This document shows positions 36,625 through 47,345 of a stretch of 64,000 nucleotides of DNA, one piece after another. The stretch is from assembly GCA_030913685.1 (NCBI GenBank), contig CP133187.1, positions 310,001 to 374,000 on the forward strand, given 5' to 3'. The stretch comes from Oscillospiraceae bacterium MB24-C1. GTDB lineage: Bacteria > Bacillota > Clostridia > Oscillospirales > Ruminococcaceae. Positions within the stretch are counted from its first letter, which is position 1; each line of letters begins with the position of its first letter. The notes under the pieces were generated by a model that worked only from the letters and a program-made list of their open reading frames with translations, had not been told where the DNA came from and did not search any database. The position numbers were made by a program, and so were the translations under genes.

Positions 36625-37527
36625 TTAATATCGGACGCGGTTACGCCCATCATGCTTTGCTTGGTAAAGTTTTTGATCTGCCCGTTCAATTAAATCATAA
36701 ATTAAGTTTGCATTGGAGGGCTTTTTAGATGCCACACCGATGCTAACAGTGACGGAGGTCACGACATCAGAAAAAAGGCTGCGCACCTTTGTTTCTTCTA
36801 CGCTGTGACGGATACGCTCCGCGACATGAACAGCGCCGGCTAGGCCGTCTGTAGGGAGGATGACAGAAAATTCCTCGCCACCATAACGAAACACCATAGC
36901 TGAAGAATTTTTGGTTTCGGTTTTCAGAACTTTTGCTATAGATTGCAAGATAAGATCCCCCTGAGGGTGCCCATAAGTATCGTTATATAATTTAAAATTA
37001 TCAATATCCAACATGAGCATACTGAGATCGGTCGTTTCTTTAAGTGCACGGTTCCACACATGTTGTAGCTGAATATCAAAAGCCCTGCGATTGGAAATTT
37101 CGGTCAGGCCGTCAAGCATTCCCAGTCGTTCAATCATTTGCATCTGCTTAATAATATGTATTTGCGTATTGACTCGAGCGCCGACAATGCCATGTTTAAA
37201 TGGCTTTTTTATATAGTCAACTGCACCGAGCATAAGACCACGTTCTTCGCTTGCTTCATCGTCCATCCCCGTGATAATGATGACAGGAATGTTTCGGCTT
37301 TGCTCCATATTTTTTAGCGTCTCTAGGACTTGAAAGCCATTCGCATCCGGTAAAATGAGATCCAAAAGAATAAGATGAGGATGAAATCTTGGTACTATTT
37401 CAAGCGCTTCCTTGGCGGTTAGCGCCATTGCCAGAGTGTATTTATGCTGGAGGATATTGTGGATAACATGTTGGTTTAACAGACTGTCTTCAACAACTAA
37501 AATTCTATATTTTACGTCCTCTTCCAA
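36625..37527 (-). CDS. Response regulator with GGDEF diguanylate cyclase domain
   Basis: A 300-residue protein. The receiver domain (residues 5-125) has the phosphoacceptor Asp56 in LILLDLILPD and the conserved Lys in YIKKPF. The GGDEF domain (about 135-300) has an intact active site, GGEEF at 216-220, so it should make c-di-GMP when phosphorylated. The inhibitory RxxD motif normally five residues before GGEEF is absent. The start is TTG 37527 with GGAGG 10 nt upstream. No histidine kinase is adjacent. Confidence 0.93.
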   Translation of the reverse strand: MEEDVKYRILVVEDSLLNQHVIHNILQHKYTLAMALTAKEALEIVPRFHPHLILLDLILPDANGFQVLETLKNMEQSRNIPVIIITGMDDEASEERGLMLGAVDYIKKPFKHGIVGARVNTQIHIIKQMQMIERLGMLDGLTEISNRRAFDIQLQHVWNRALKETTDLSMLMLDIDNFKLYNDTYGHPQGDLILQSIAKVLKTETKNSSAMVFRYGGEEFSVILPTDGLAGAVHVAERIRHSVEETKVRSLFSDVVTSVTVSIGVASKKPSNANLIYDLIERADQKLYQAKHDGRNRVRY

Positions 37528-37648
37528 AAACGGGTTCCTCCCTCGCCGTATATTGCACTTTTAGTCTACAAAGTCAATGCCGATACCAAGAAATCAATGA
37601 TACAACAGCTCTCATAAAGATGGATTCTTATTATTATATTTTGTTTTA

Positions 37649-37677
37649 ACTATAACAGATAATTACAATTCCTACAA
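37649..37677 (-). promoter_or_regulatory. Candidate promoter of the receiver-GGDEF gene
   Basis: On the minus strand, TTGTAG (37677-37672) and TATAGT (37654-37649) are 17 bp apart. The rest of the gap 37528-37860 is AT-rich with no gene seen. Confidence 0.5.
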
Positions 37678-37860
37678 TATTGTGACGAAATTTTCTATTA
37701 ATTTCTAAATATGTTCTATGAAAACCATCGGGATATTTTGTCTATTGTGGCGGTTTGTATAGCTCAAACTCTACTAAAGCAGAACAAAATGTAGGAAGGC
37801 CGCAATGAACCGTTAGATAACAGATAAAAGCAGAATTTAATTCTTTGAATTTTGACAAGC

Positions 37861-37891
37861 GGAGGGCAGGCGCAATATGCGCCCGCCCTCC
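37861..37891 (-). terminator. GC-rich hairpin after the Gly/Cys-rich gene
   Basis: GGAGGGC-a-GGCGCA pairs with TGCGCC-c-GCCCTCC around a 3-nt loop. It is 34 bp after the Gly/Cys-rich stop codon; the T-run is weak, so it may act mainly as a stabiliser. Confidence 0.6.
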
Positions 37892-37925
37892 ACTTCGAAG
37901 AACGCTTATGGACAAAGATTACCGG

Positions 37926-38093
37926 TTAGCAGCAGCCGCCCCAGCCTCCGCAACCACAGCCACCGCCACAACCGCCGCCGCAGCCGCCCCAGCCGCCGCA
38001 ACCGCCGCCGCAGCCACAGCAGCAGATGATGATGATGAGAATTATAATCCACAGGCAGCCGCAACCGCCACCGCAGTTATTACCGAAAAACAT
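37926..38093 (-). CDS. Gly/Cys-rich small membrane-anchored protein
   Basis: A 55-residue product read on the minus strand: a short start MFFGNNCGGGCGC, a hydrophobic stretch LWIIILIIIIC (residues 14-24) long enough for part of a membrane helix, then about 30 residues made only of Gly, Cys and Trp in patterns such as CGGGCGGW. AGGAGG lies exactly 7 nt before the ATG and a GC-rich hairpin follows the stop, so it looks like a real gene. Similar proteins in clostridia have been annotated after insect high-cysteine chorion proteins, and YjcZ-type spore proteins share a Gly-rich plus hydrophobic design. Function unknown; a spore-coat or metal-binding role is a guess. Confidence 0.75.
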   Translation of the reverse strand: MFFGNNCGGGCGCLWIIILIIIICCCGCGGGCGGWGGCGGGCGGGCGCGGWGGCC

Positions 38094-38181
38094 AGTGTAA
38101 CCTCCTAATATTAGATTTCATCACATATTATGTTAAGTATAAAAGCGGTGTTACAGCTTTGTTATTCAAAAGAGAGAAAAC

Positions 38182-38208
38182 TTGACAAGATAATTTGTTC
38201 AATATGAT
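38182..38208 (+). promoter_or_regulatory. Candidate clpC promoter
   Basis: TTGACA (38182-38187) and TATGAT (38203-38208) separated by 15 bp. No CtsR box (GGTCAAA repeat) or CIRCE element was seen here. Confidence 0.4.
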
Positions 38209-38253
38209 TGCAACGGCGGTTTGTGGCATAAAATAAGCTGTGGGGTGAAGAAA

Positions 38254-40719
38254 ATGTTTCGTTTTAACGGATTTACACAAAAAGCAAACGATGCTATTAA
38301 TCTTGCAATCGCACAGGCCTCTGCGCTTGGGCACACCTATATTGGCAGCGAGCATCTGCTGCTCGGGCTGGTGTGCGCCGAAGGATCGGCTGCCAGCGTA
38401 GCGTTGACCTCCCGAGGGGTCAATGCGCAGGATATCACCGAGCTGTTGGTTCGCACGGTGGGGCGGGCTCCCCAGTCTGTCCTTAATTCTGACGATATCA
38501 CGCCCTGTTGCAAAAGAATCTTTGAAACAGCGGTCTGTATAGCGCGTGACTATCACTCGCAAACCGTTGGCACCGAGCATTTACTGATATCTCTGTTGCG
38601 CGAACCTCAAAGCAGTGGGGTGGCGCTGTTAAAAGAATTGGGGTTGGACACCGCATCTCTATACAAAGCGATGTGTGATGTTGCAGGTGCTGTTAGCATG
38701 ATTGGAGAAAAGGCCAACAGGGCAAATACTCAACGAACGACTAAGGCACAGCCTAAAACCCAGACACTCGATAAATTTTCACGCGACCTGACCCAAATGG
38801 CCAGAGAGCGCAAGCTCGACCCCGTTATCGGGCGTGATTCTGAAATAGATCGTGTTATTCGCATACTTTGTCGGCGCGGAAAAAACAACCCCTGCCTAAT
38901 AGGTGAGGCCGGCGTAGGAAAAACCGCCGTTGTGGAAGGGTTGGCACAGCGCATCGCCATGGGAGAAGCGCCGTTTGAACTCAGCGAAAAACGGCTGGTT
39001 GCATTGGATTTAACAGCCGTTTTAGCGGGTACCAAATATCGTGGCGATTTTGAAGAACGCATCAAGACGATTATCAACGAGGTTGCAGCGGCGGGCGGTA
39101 TCATCTTGTTCATTGACGAAATTCACAATATGATGGGCATCGGCGCAGCCGAGGGGGCAGTTGACGCTGCCAATATTCTTAAACCACAGCTAGCACGCGG
39201 GGAGTTGCAGGTCGTTGGTGCAACAACTTTTGAGGAATACCGTAAGCATATCGAAAAAGATTCAGCGCTGGAACGGCGTTTTCAAAGCGTCATTGTCAAG
39301 GAGCCCAATGAACAGCAAGCGGTAGAAATTTTAAAAGGTCTACGAGAACGGTATGAAACACACCACCGTCTCAAAATAACCGACGACGCGTTGGAATCTG
39401 CCGTGCATCTCTCGGCACGGTATATTCCCGACCGTTTTTTGCCCGATAAGGCGATCGACCTTATTGATGAGGCGGCGGCCTGCGTCAAGCTAAAAAGCTT
39501 TGCTGAAGGCGAATATGATGACAGCGAAGTTGTAACCAAGCTTAAAATTGCGCGCCGTCGCAAAGAGGAGGCACTCTCCTGCTGCGACTTTGAGTTGGCA
39601 GCATCCCTGCGCCGTCAGGAACAGGATCTGCAAGGTAAAACCACTGCAAAGCGCAACAAAACAAAAGGTGTGCTGGCAGTTAGCCAGAAGGATATCGCCG
39701 ACTTAATCTCACAGACCACCGGTATTGATATCTCGTCTCTGACAGGTGAAGAGACCCAACGGCTGATCTCGCTTGAGGAGCGGTTGGGTGCAATGGTCAT
39801 TGGACAGCACGAAGCTGTACGGGCGGTTTCAAAGGCCATTCGCCGAGGTCGCGTAGGTTTAAGCGACCCGAATCGTCCCGTGGGCTCATTTCTGTTCTTG
39901 GGTCCTACCGGCGTGGGTAAAACCGAGCTTTGCCGCGCATTAAGCAGTGTTTTGTTCGGCTCGGTAGAAGCGATGCTGAGGCTGGATATGTCGGAGTATA
40001 TGGAAAAGCAATCGGTGTCAAAGCTCATCGGGTCGCCGCCCGGATATGTTGGGTATGACGATGGTGGGCAGCTCACCGAGCGCATACGGCGCAAGCCCTA
40101 TTCAGTCGTGCTGTTTGACGAGGTAGAAAAGGCGCATCCTGACGTTTTACACGTTTTGCTGCAATTGCTTGAGGATGGCCGCCTGACCGATGCGCATGGA
40201 CGTACCTGCAGCTTTAAAAATGCTATAATTGTCATGACATCAAATATCGGTGCGCGCAAAATTACCGACAGAAAAGCGCTGGGATTTGTTTCTAACGAAC
40301 AGACCAACAGCGATGCAGCCATTAAGAAAGAGGTCATGTCAGAGCTTAAAAAGATGTTTAAGCCTGAGCTGATTAACCGCATCGACGAAATTGTTGTTTT
40401 TAACACCCTTGGCGAGGAAGCAATGAAAAGCATCGTCAAAAGGCTGCTTAAATCCGTCAGTGAACGCATGCAGGCCATTGGCATTGAAACCGAATTTTCC
40501 GCCGACGTTATCAGTTATATCATCCGTGCGGGGTTTGACCCTGATTATGGTGCGCGTCCACTGCGCCGTAAGATTCAAACCGCTATCGAAGATATTCTGG
40601 CGCAGGAGCTGCTGTTTGGGCATATCGCAGCGGGCGACAGCGTTTTGTGCCGTTGCTTGAATGATAAAATTGAAGTATGTAAAGTTTCGCTTGCACCGGT
40701 TAAAGAGCTGATGTCTTAG
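38254..40719 (+). CDS. clpC: ATP-dependent protease ATPase subunit ClpC
   Basis: This 821-residue AAA+ unfoldase feeds substrates to ClpP. It has an N-domain ([19 protein letters not shown]), a first ATPase (GEAGVGKT), a short UVR-like middle segment ([26 protein letters not shown]) typical of ClpC rather than ClpB, and a second ATPase (GPTGVGKT). The usual ctsR-mcsA-mcsB genes are absent; it is a single-gene unit with its own terminator. The C-terminal part keeps the ending [14 protein letters not shown]. The ATG at 38254 has only a weak ribosome site (GGGGTGAAG). Confidence 0.93.
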   Translation: MFRFNGFTQKANDAINLAIAQASALGHTYIGSEHLLLGLVCAEGSAASVALTSRGVNAQDITELLVRTVGRAPQSVLNSDDITPCCKRIFETAVCIARDYHSQTVGTEHLLISLLREPQSSGVALLKELGLDTASLYKAMCDVAGAVSMIGEKANRANTQRTTKAQPKTQTLDKFSRDLTQMARERKLDPVIGRDSEIDRVIRILCRRGKNNPCLIGEAGVGKTAVVEGLAQRIAMGEAPFELSEKRLVALDLTAVLAGTKYRGDFEERIKTIINEVAAAGGIILFIDEIHNMMGIGAAEGAVDAANILKPQLARGELQVVGATTFEEYRKHIEKDSALERRFQSVIVKEPNEQQAVEILKGLRERYETHHRLKITDDALESAVHLSARYIPDRFLPDKAIDLIDEAAACVKLKSFAEGEYDDSEVVTKLKIARRRKEEALSCCDFELAASLRRQEQDLQGKTTAKRNKTKGVLAVSQKDIADLISQTTGIDISSLTGEETQRLISLEERLGAMVIGQHEAVRAVSKAIRRGRVGLSDPNRPVGSFLFLGPTGVGKTELCRALSSVLFGSVEAMLRLDMSEYMEKQSVSKLIGSPPGYVGYDDGGQLTERIRRKPYSVVLFDEVEKAHPDVLHVLLQLLEDGRLTDAHGRTCSFKNAIIVMTSNIGARKITDRKALGFVSNEQTNSDAAIKKEVMSELKKMFKPELINRIDEIVVFNTLGEEAMKSIVKRLLKSVSERMQAIGIETEFSADVISYIIRAGFDPDYGARPLRRKIQTAIEDILAQELLFGHIAAGDSVLCRCLNDKIEVCKVSLAPVKELMS

Positions 40720-40731
40720 TGAAAAAAGAAA

Positions 40732-40762
40732 GGGCGCGCCGTTTTATGCGGCGCGCTTTAAA
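40732..40762 (+). terminator. Intrinsic terminator of clpC
   Basis: GCGCGCCG (40734-40741) pairs with CGGCGCGC (40749-40756) around the loop TTTTATG, followed by TTTAAAG. Confidence 0.8.
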
Positions 40763-40786
40763 GTATTGACAAGTAAATTCTATAAT

Positions 40787-40997
40787 GCAAGCGACGGGAA
40801 AATAGTGTGCAAAAGGGGGGCGGTGAGCACCCACTTTTGCGTCGACGCGCACAAAGTGCGCCGGATCGTTTGACCCTAGGCAACAAAAGGAACAACTTGA
40901 TTGTTTTGCAAAGCCTGGCGTAAAAGCTTGAGCAAAGCGAAAGACATTTTCGAAAAGCTAGTTTGCACCGTTTTATGCGGCTGCTTTCATCATTATT
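40787..40997 (+). ncRNA. Candidate structured small RNA (unknown family)
   Basis: No plausible coding frame. The stretch starts just after TATAAT (40781-40786) and ends with a terminator-like hairpin (40965-40984) plus TTTCATCATTATT. Between are four stems: GCAAAAG/CTTTTGC (40809-40815, 40834-40840); GCGCAC/GTGCGC with a 3-nt loop (40847-40861); nested AGGC/GCCT and CAAAA/TTTTG (40878-40916); and nested AGCTT/AAGCT and CGAAA/TTTCG (40925-40959). I compared it by memory with 6S, SRP, RNase P, tmRNA and c-di-GMP riboswitches and found no match. It could also be the long leader of yunB. Confidence 0.4.
40965..40997 (+). terminator. Terminator-like hairpin at the end of the candidate RNA
   Basis: GCACCG pairs with CGGcTGC (one bulge) around the loop TTTTATG, then TTTCATCATTATT. 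Its core CCGTTTTATGCGGC repeats exactly the core of the clpC terminator 229 bp upstream. Confidence 0.5.
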
Positions 40998-41105
40998 CTG
41001 GCCCCCTGAGGAATATAAATGGTTTATACTGATATCTACTCAATTTGTCGACCAGTCTATTGAGATTTTTAGTGGAGTATCGGTATTAGCGGGGAGGGGT
41101 GCAGC

Positions 41106-41795
41106 ATGTTCAGGCGGATTTGGCCGCGCAGGACTTTGCGAAGTCATGCGATTAAAATAAGATTACTGGTGTTCGCATTCGTAACATTCGGGCTGCTAGC
41201 GGCGGTTGACGCGCAGATACGGCCTATGATAGAATCCATGGCAGCATATCAGGCCAAAGTGTATGCCACCCGCGTCATAAACGAGTCCATCGGCGCACAG
41301 CTGACTGGCAACACCGTTTCTTATGATTCGCTTGTCAAGGTAACGTCTGACTATAATGGTCGGGTGACCTCGGTACAAACCGACATGGTGCGCCTTAACA
41401 TGTTAAAAGCTGCCATGACCGACGCAGCCTCGCAGCAGCTTGCGCTGTTGCAGAGCCAGACGATACGTATTCCTTTGGGTACTCTGTTAGGCTGGCAAAT
41501 ATTTTCGGGCCGCGGACCCAAGATTGAGTTCAAGATTGTCCCCGCTGGCTTTGTGCAGTCGCAATTAAACCACCGTTTTGATTCGGCGGGCATCAACCAG
41601 ACTCGGCATCAGATTGTCATGCAGCTAGATGCAAATATCATTGCCATTTTGCCGGGCTACACCGCTGCAAGTGAGATTTCAAGCAGTTTGATTTTGGCAG
41701 AAACAGTCATTGTTGGCGTGTCTCCCGAATCGTTCACCCAAGTATTGACCAAAAATGATGACACCGCCGGATTGATTGCCGACTATAACAAATGA
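41106..41795 (+). CDS. yunB: Sporulation protein YunB
   Basis: A 229-residue protein with one N-terminal membrane helix (LLVFAFVTFGLLAAVDAQI) and an extracytoplasmic domain with the family features NESIGAQLTGNTVSYDSLVKVTSDYNGRVTSVQTD, RIPLGTLLGWQIFSGRGPKI and the AETVIVGVSPESF ending. YunB is a mother-cell sigma-E gene of Bacillus. GGGGAGGGG precedes its ATG. Confidence 0.93.
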   Translation: MFRRIWPRRTLRSHAIKIRLLVFAFVTFGLLAAVDAQIRPMIESMAAYQAKVYATRVINESIGAQLTGNTVSYDSLVKVTSDYNGRVTSVQTDMVRLNMLKAAMTDAASQQLALLQSQTIRIPLGTLLGWQIFSGRGPKIEFKIVPAGFVQSQLNHRFDSAGINQTRHQIVMQLDANIIAILPGYTAASEISSSLILAETVIVGVSPESFTQVLTKNDDTAGLIADYNK

Positions 41796-41818
41796 AAAAT
41801 TCCAACAATCATCTATAA

Positions 41819-43924
<2,106 letters not shown>

Positions 43925-43966
43925 GTTATTCTGGAATATTCTAGTGATAGGAAAGGTGTGCAATAT

Positions 43967-44239
43967 ATGAAGATCGACATCAATCACATCGCAAAGCTTG
44001 CGCGTTTAAAAATGGACGAGCAGCAGGCGGAAAAGTTTGCCCGCCAGATGGAAGGAATCATCGACATGGTCGATAAACTCCCCGCCATTGAGGGTGTAGC
44101 AACCGGCCTTGATCCCGAGAATCCTATGGCGCTGCGCGCGGACGTCGCAGTACCGAGTGAGGCCAAGCGCGATGATATTCTGGCCAATGCGCCGCAGGTT
44201 GAAGCGGGCTGCGTGGTCGTTCCGAGAATCGTAGAATAG
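43967..44239 (+). CDS. gatC: Glutamyl-tRNA(Gln) amidotransferase subunit C
   Basis: GatC is the small scaffold subunit of the amidotransferase that converts Glu-tRNA(Gln), or Asp-tRNA(Asn), to the amide form. The 90-residue protein begins MKIDINHIAKLARLKMDEQQ and has LRADVAVPSEAKRDDILANAP, as usual. ATG 43967 is used; a GTG 9 nt upstream is a poorer alternative. First of gatCAB. Confidence 0.94.
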   Translation: MKIDINHIAKLARLKMDEQQAEKFARQMEGIIDMVDKLPAIEGVATGLDPENPMALRADVAVPSEAKRDDILANAPQVEAGCVVVPRIVE

Positions 44240-44252
44240 GGAGGAAACAAAA

Positions 44253-45713
44253 ATGCTGTATCAGAAATCAGCCGCCGAACTTTCCGCGATGCTCAATAAA
44301 GGCGAATGCAGCGCGGTGGAGTTGGCCGTGTCGGTGCTTTCTCGCATCGACGAGACTGAAGATCAGGTTGGCGCGTATGTCACGGTTTGCCGTGAAGAAG
44401 CACTGGCCAAGGCGCTTGAAGTGGACAAAAAACGTGCACAGGGTCAGACACTTTCGCCGCTGGCAGGTATCCCAGTCGCCATCAAGGACAACATCTGCAC
44501 CAAGGGCGTGTTGACCACTTGCTCATCTAAAATGCTTTATAATTTTAAGCCACCTTATAATGCGGCGGTCATCGAAAAGCTAGCTGCGTGCGATATTGTC
44601 ATGCCCGGCAAGCTTAACATGGACGAATTTGCGATGGGCTCCTCCTGTGAGAATAGCGCAATTAAAATAACCCGCAACCCCCACGACCTTACTCGCGTGC
44701 CGGGCGGTTCCTCGGGTGGTTCGGCTGCTGCCGTTGCCTCGGGCGAGGCGGTTCTGGCGCTCGGTTCCGACACCGGCGGCTCTATTCGTCAGCCCGCTAG
44801 CTGTTGCGGCATTGTCGGCTTAAAGCCGACCTATGGCTCAGTTTCGCGTTATGGCCTAATTGCGTTTGCGTCGTCTTTAGATCAGATTGGCCCGATGGCG
44901 CGCACCGTCGAGGATGCTGCGCTGCTCTATTCGGCTATCTGTGGTCATGATAAGCGCGACGCGACGAGCACTCATCGCGAGTATCCCGACTTCACCAAGT
45001 TGATGAATAAGGGTGTCAAGGGCCTGCGTATCGGTATTCCGAAGGAGTACTTTGGTGCGGGCGTCACCGACGAGGTGAAGCATGCCGTTATGGGCGCTGT
45101 TGCAGCATTGGAAGCCGAGGGCGCGACTGTTAAGGAAATCAGCTTACCCTCCACCGATGCAGCGCTTGCCGCTTACTACATTATTTCTTCCGCCGAAGCG
45201 TCCTCCAATCTGGCGCGCTTCGACGGCGTCAAATATGGCTACCGTGCGGAGAAGATTGAGAACCTAATCGATCTGTATGAAGCATCCAGAAGCGAGGGCT
45301 TCGGCGACGAGGTCAAGCGCCGTATTATGTTGGGCACCTTCGTGCTGTCCTCCGGTTTTTTCGACGCTTACTACAAGCGTGCCAAGGTCTTGCAGCAGCA
45401 GATTGCCGGTGAGTTTGCGCAGGCATTTGAAAGCTGTGATGTGATTGCGACCCCGACTTCACCCTTCACAGCCTTTAAGTTGGGCGAAAACGTGGATGAT
45501 CCGCTGAAAATGTACGCCGCTGATATCTGCACCATCACGGTGAATATCGCGTCTCTGCCGGCAATGTCGATTCCCTGCGGTACCGGTGCCGACGGTATGC
45601 CCATCGGCTTACAGCTCATCGGCCCGCGCTTCTCCGAGGAGATGCTCTTCAACACCGCACACCATTACGAGAAGCTTGTCGGCGGGTTTAACAAAATCCC
45701 CGTGATCGGTTAA
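44253..45713 (+). CDS. gatA: Glutamyl-tRNA(Gln) amidotransferase subunit A
   Basis: GatA is the amidase subunit that releases ammonia from glutamine. The 486-residue protein carries the Ser-Ser-Lys triad: Lys in GIPVAIKDNI, and serines in PGGSSGGSAAAVASGEAVLALGSDTGGSIRQPAS. GGGAGG lies 8 nt before the ATG. It follows gatC by 13 nt and precedes gatB by 15 nt. Confidence 0.97.
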   Translation: MLYQKSAAELSAMLNKGECSAVELAVSVLSRIDETEDQVGAYVTVCREEALAKALEVDKKRAQGQTLSPLAGIPVAIKDNICTKGVLTTCSSKMLYNFKPPYNAAVIEKLAACDIVMPGKLNMDEFAMGSSCENSAIKITRNPHDLTRVPGGSSGGSAAAVASGEAVLALGSDTGGSIRQPASCCGIVGLKPTYGSVSRYGLIAFASSLDQIGPMARTVEDAALLYSAICGHDKRDATSTHREYPDFTKLMNKGVKGLRIGIPKEYFGAGVTDEVKHAVMGAVAALEAEGATVKEISLPSTDAALAAYYIISSAEASSNLARFDGVKYGYRAEKIENLIDLYEASRSEGFGDEVKRRIMLGTFVLSSGFFDAYYKRAKVLQQQIAGEFAQAFESCDVIATPTSPFTAFKLGENVDDPLKMYAADICTITVNIASLPAMSIPCGTGADGMPIGLQLIGPRFSEEMLFNTAHHYEKLVGGFNKIPVIG

Positions 45714-45728
45714 GGAGGGACGCAAAAG

Positions 45729-47168
45729 ATGAGAAAAGATTATGAGATCGTCATTGGGCTGGAAGTCCATGCCGAGTTGAATACCGAAAGCAAAATTTTC
45801 TGCCCCTGCAAAAACCAGTTCGGCGGGGAAGTAAACGCCAACTGCTGCCCCATCTGCACCGGCATGCCAGGCACGCTGCCCACCTTGAACGAAGAGGTAG
45901 TCAATTCCGCAATCAAGATGGGTCATGCCCTCAACTGCACGATTCACAATATCTGCAAGCAGGATAGAAAGAACTATTTTTACCCAGACTTGCCCAAGGC
46001 GTACCAGATTTCGCAGTTTGATGTACCCTTGTGCGAAACCGGTTGGGTCGAGGTCATGCTCGACGACGCGGGCACCACTAAAAAGATTGGCGTCACACGT
46101 ATCCATATCGAAGAGGATGCCGGAAAGCTGATCCACGATGATAACTTTTCCGGTTCGCTCGTCGATTTTAACCGCTGCGGCGTGCCGCTTATTGAGATTG
46201 TGTCCGAGCCGGACATGCGTTCCTCGGCAGAGGCCAAGGCCTATTTGGATACGATTAAGTCCATTCTGCAATACCTTGATATCTCTGACTGTAAAATGCA
46301 GGAGGGGTCGATTCGCTGCGACGTCAACGTCTCGGTTCGTCCTGTAGGTTCCGAGAAGTTCGGAACCCGCGTCGAGATGAAAAACGTCAACTCCTTCTCA
46401 GCAGCGGTTCGTGCCATCGACTACGAGTCGGCACGACAGATTGAGGTGCTGGAGGACGGCGGCCATATCTCGCAAGAGACCCGTAAGTGGAACGATATGA
46501 TCGGCGAAAGCGTCGTGCTGCGCTCTAAAGAAGACGCACAGGACTACCGCTATTTCCCTGACCCCGACCTGATAACCATCGTCGTACCGGAAACGCATGT
46601 AGCAGAGCTGAAAGCGTCGCTGCCCGAACTGCCCAACGCCCGCTGCAAGCGCTATATGACGGAAAACAAGCTGCCGCGCTTTGACGCGAATCTGCTGGTA
46701 GAAAATCAGGACAGAGGCAACCTGTTTGATGAGACTATTGCGCTCAGTGTGCCTGCTAAGGCGGTTGCCAACTGGCTCAACGGCGACGTGGCCCGCATTT
46801 TGGGCGAACGCAACATCACGTTGGTAGACACCAAGCTGACGGCCAAAAACTTGGCGGATATGGTTGCTGCCATCGAGAAGAAAACGATCTCCAACACTGC
46901 GGGCAAAACCGTTATAGAGGAGATTATGTTTAACGACACCACCGTCGAAAAGGTAATTGCTGACAAGGGTCTGGCGCAGATTTCCGATACCTCCGCGCTT
47001 AAAGCTACTGTAGCTGAGGTGCTCGCCGCTAATGAAAAAGCGGTCGGAGAGTACAAGGCTGGCAAGACCAATGTTCTGGGCTTCCTGGTCGGGCAGTGTA
47101 TGCGCGCGACCAAGGGCAAGGGTAACCCCGAAATGCTTAAAGAAATGCTTGTTGAGCTGATAGGATAA
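45729..47168 (+). CDS. gatB: Aspartyl/glutamyl-tRNA amidotransferase subunit B
   Basis: GatB phosphorylates the misacylated tRNA and forms the amide. The 479-residue protein has EIVIGLEVHAELNT at the N-terminus, the CNCCP-like segment (NANCCPICTGMPGTLP), and a C-terminal YqeY-like tail (GKGNPEMLKEMLVELIG). With gatC and gatA it completes the operon, implying that tRNA amidation is used rather than a separate Gln-tRNA synthetase. Confidence 0.97.
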   Translation: MRKDYEIVIGLEVHAELNTESKIFCPCKNQFGGEVNANCCPICTGMPGTLPTLNEEVVNSAIKMGHALNCTIHNICKQDRKNYFYPDLPKAYQISQFDVPLCETGWVEVMLDDAGTTKKIGVTRIHIEEDAGKLIHDDNFSGSLVDFNRCGVPLIEIVSEPDMRSSAEAKAYLDTIKSILQYLDISDCKMQEGSIRCDVNVSVRPVGSEKFGTRVEMKNVNSFSAAVRAIDYESARQIEVLEDGGHISQETRKWNDMIGESVVLRSKEDAQDYRYFPDPDLITIVVPETHVAELKASLPELPNARCKRYMTENKLPRFDANLLVENQDRGNLFDETIALSVPAKAVANWLNGDVARILGERNITLVDTKLTAKNLADMVAAIEKKTISNTAGKTVIEEIMFNDTTVEKVIADKGLAQISDTSALKATVAEVLAANEKAVGEYKAGKTNVLGFLVGQCMRATKGKGNPEMLKEMLVELIG

Positions 47169-47223
47169 AGCATATTTAGTTAATGTTTTTAATGTAATAA
47201 GCTCAGGGGTAAAGATTATTTAA

Positions 47224-47262
47224 AAACGGGCAAGCCGCGTGTGCCACGGCTGCCCGTTTAAT
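47224..47262. terminator. Intrinsic terminator after gatB
   Basis: AAACGGGCA (47224-47232) and GCCG pair with CGGC and TGCCCGTTT (47251-47259) with a one-base bulge. T-rich sequence lies on both sides, so it may act in both directions. Confidence 0.8.
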
Positions 47263-47345
47263 CTTATCCTTCAACTGCAATCGTAAAGGTAACAATACCC
47301 AAGTAGCCTTAAAAACTATTGGAGATTGCACACAATGCTTGTCAC

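Noticed and set aside
37845-38108. Ala-rich 87-codon frame on the plus strand
   Set aside because: It is the antisense of the Gly/Cys-rich gene; its Ala runs are complements of Gly and Cys codons, and it has no ribosome site.
40766-40786. TTGACA and TATAAT as a promoter pair
   Set aside because: They are only 9 bp apart, too close for one promoter; TATAAT may still act with the weak TTAAAG at 17 bp.
40878-40930. Resemblance to the c-di-GMP-I riboswitch (GCAAAGCC)
   Set aside because: The GAAA tetraloop, receptor and second stem of that class are missing.
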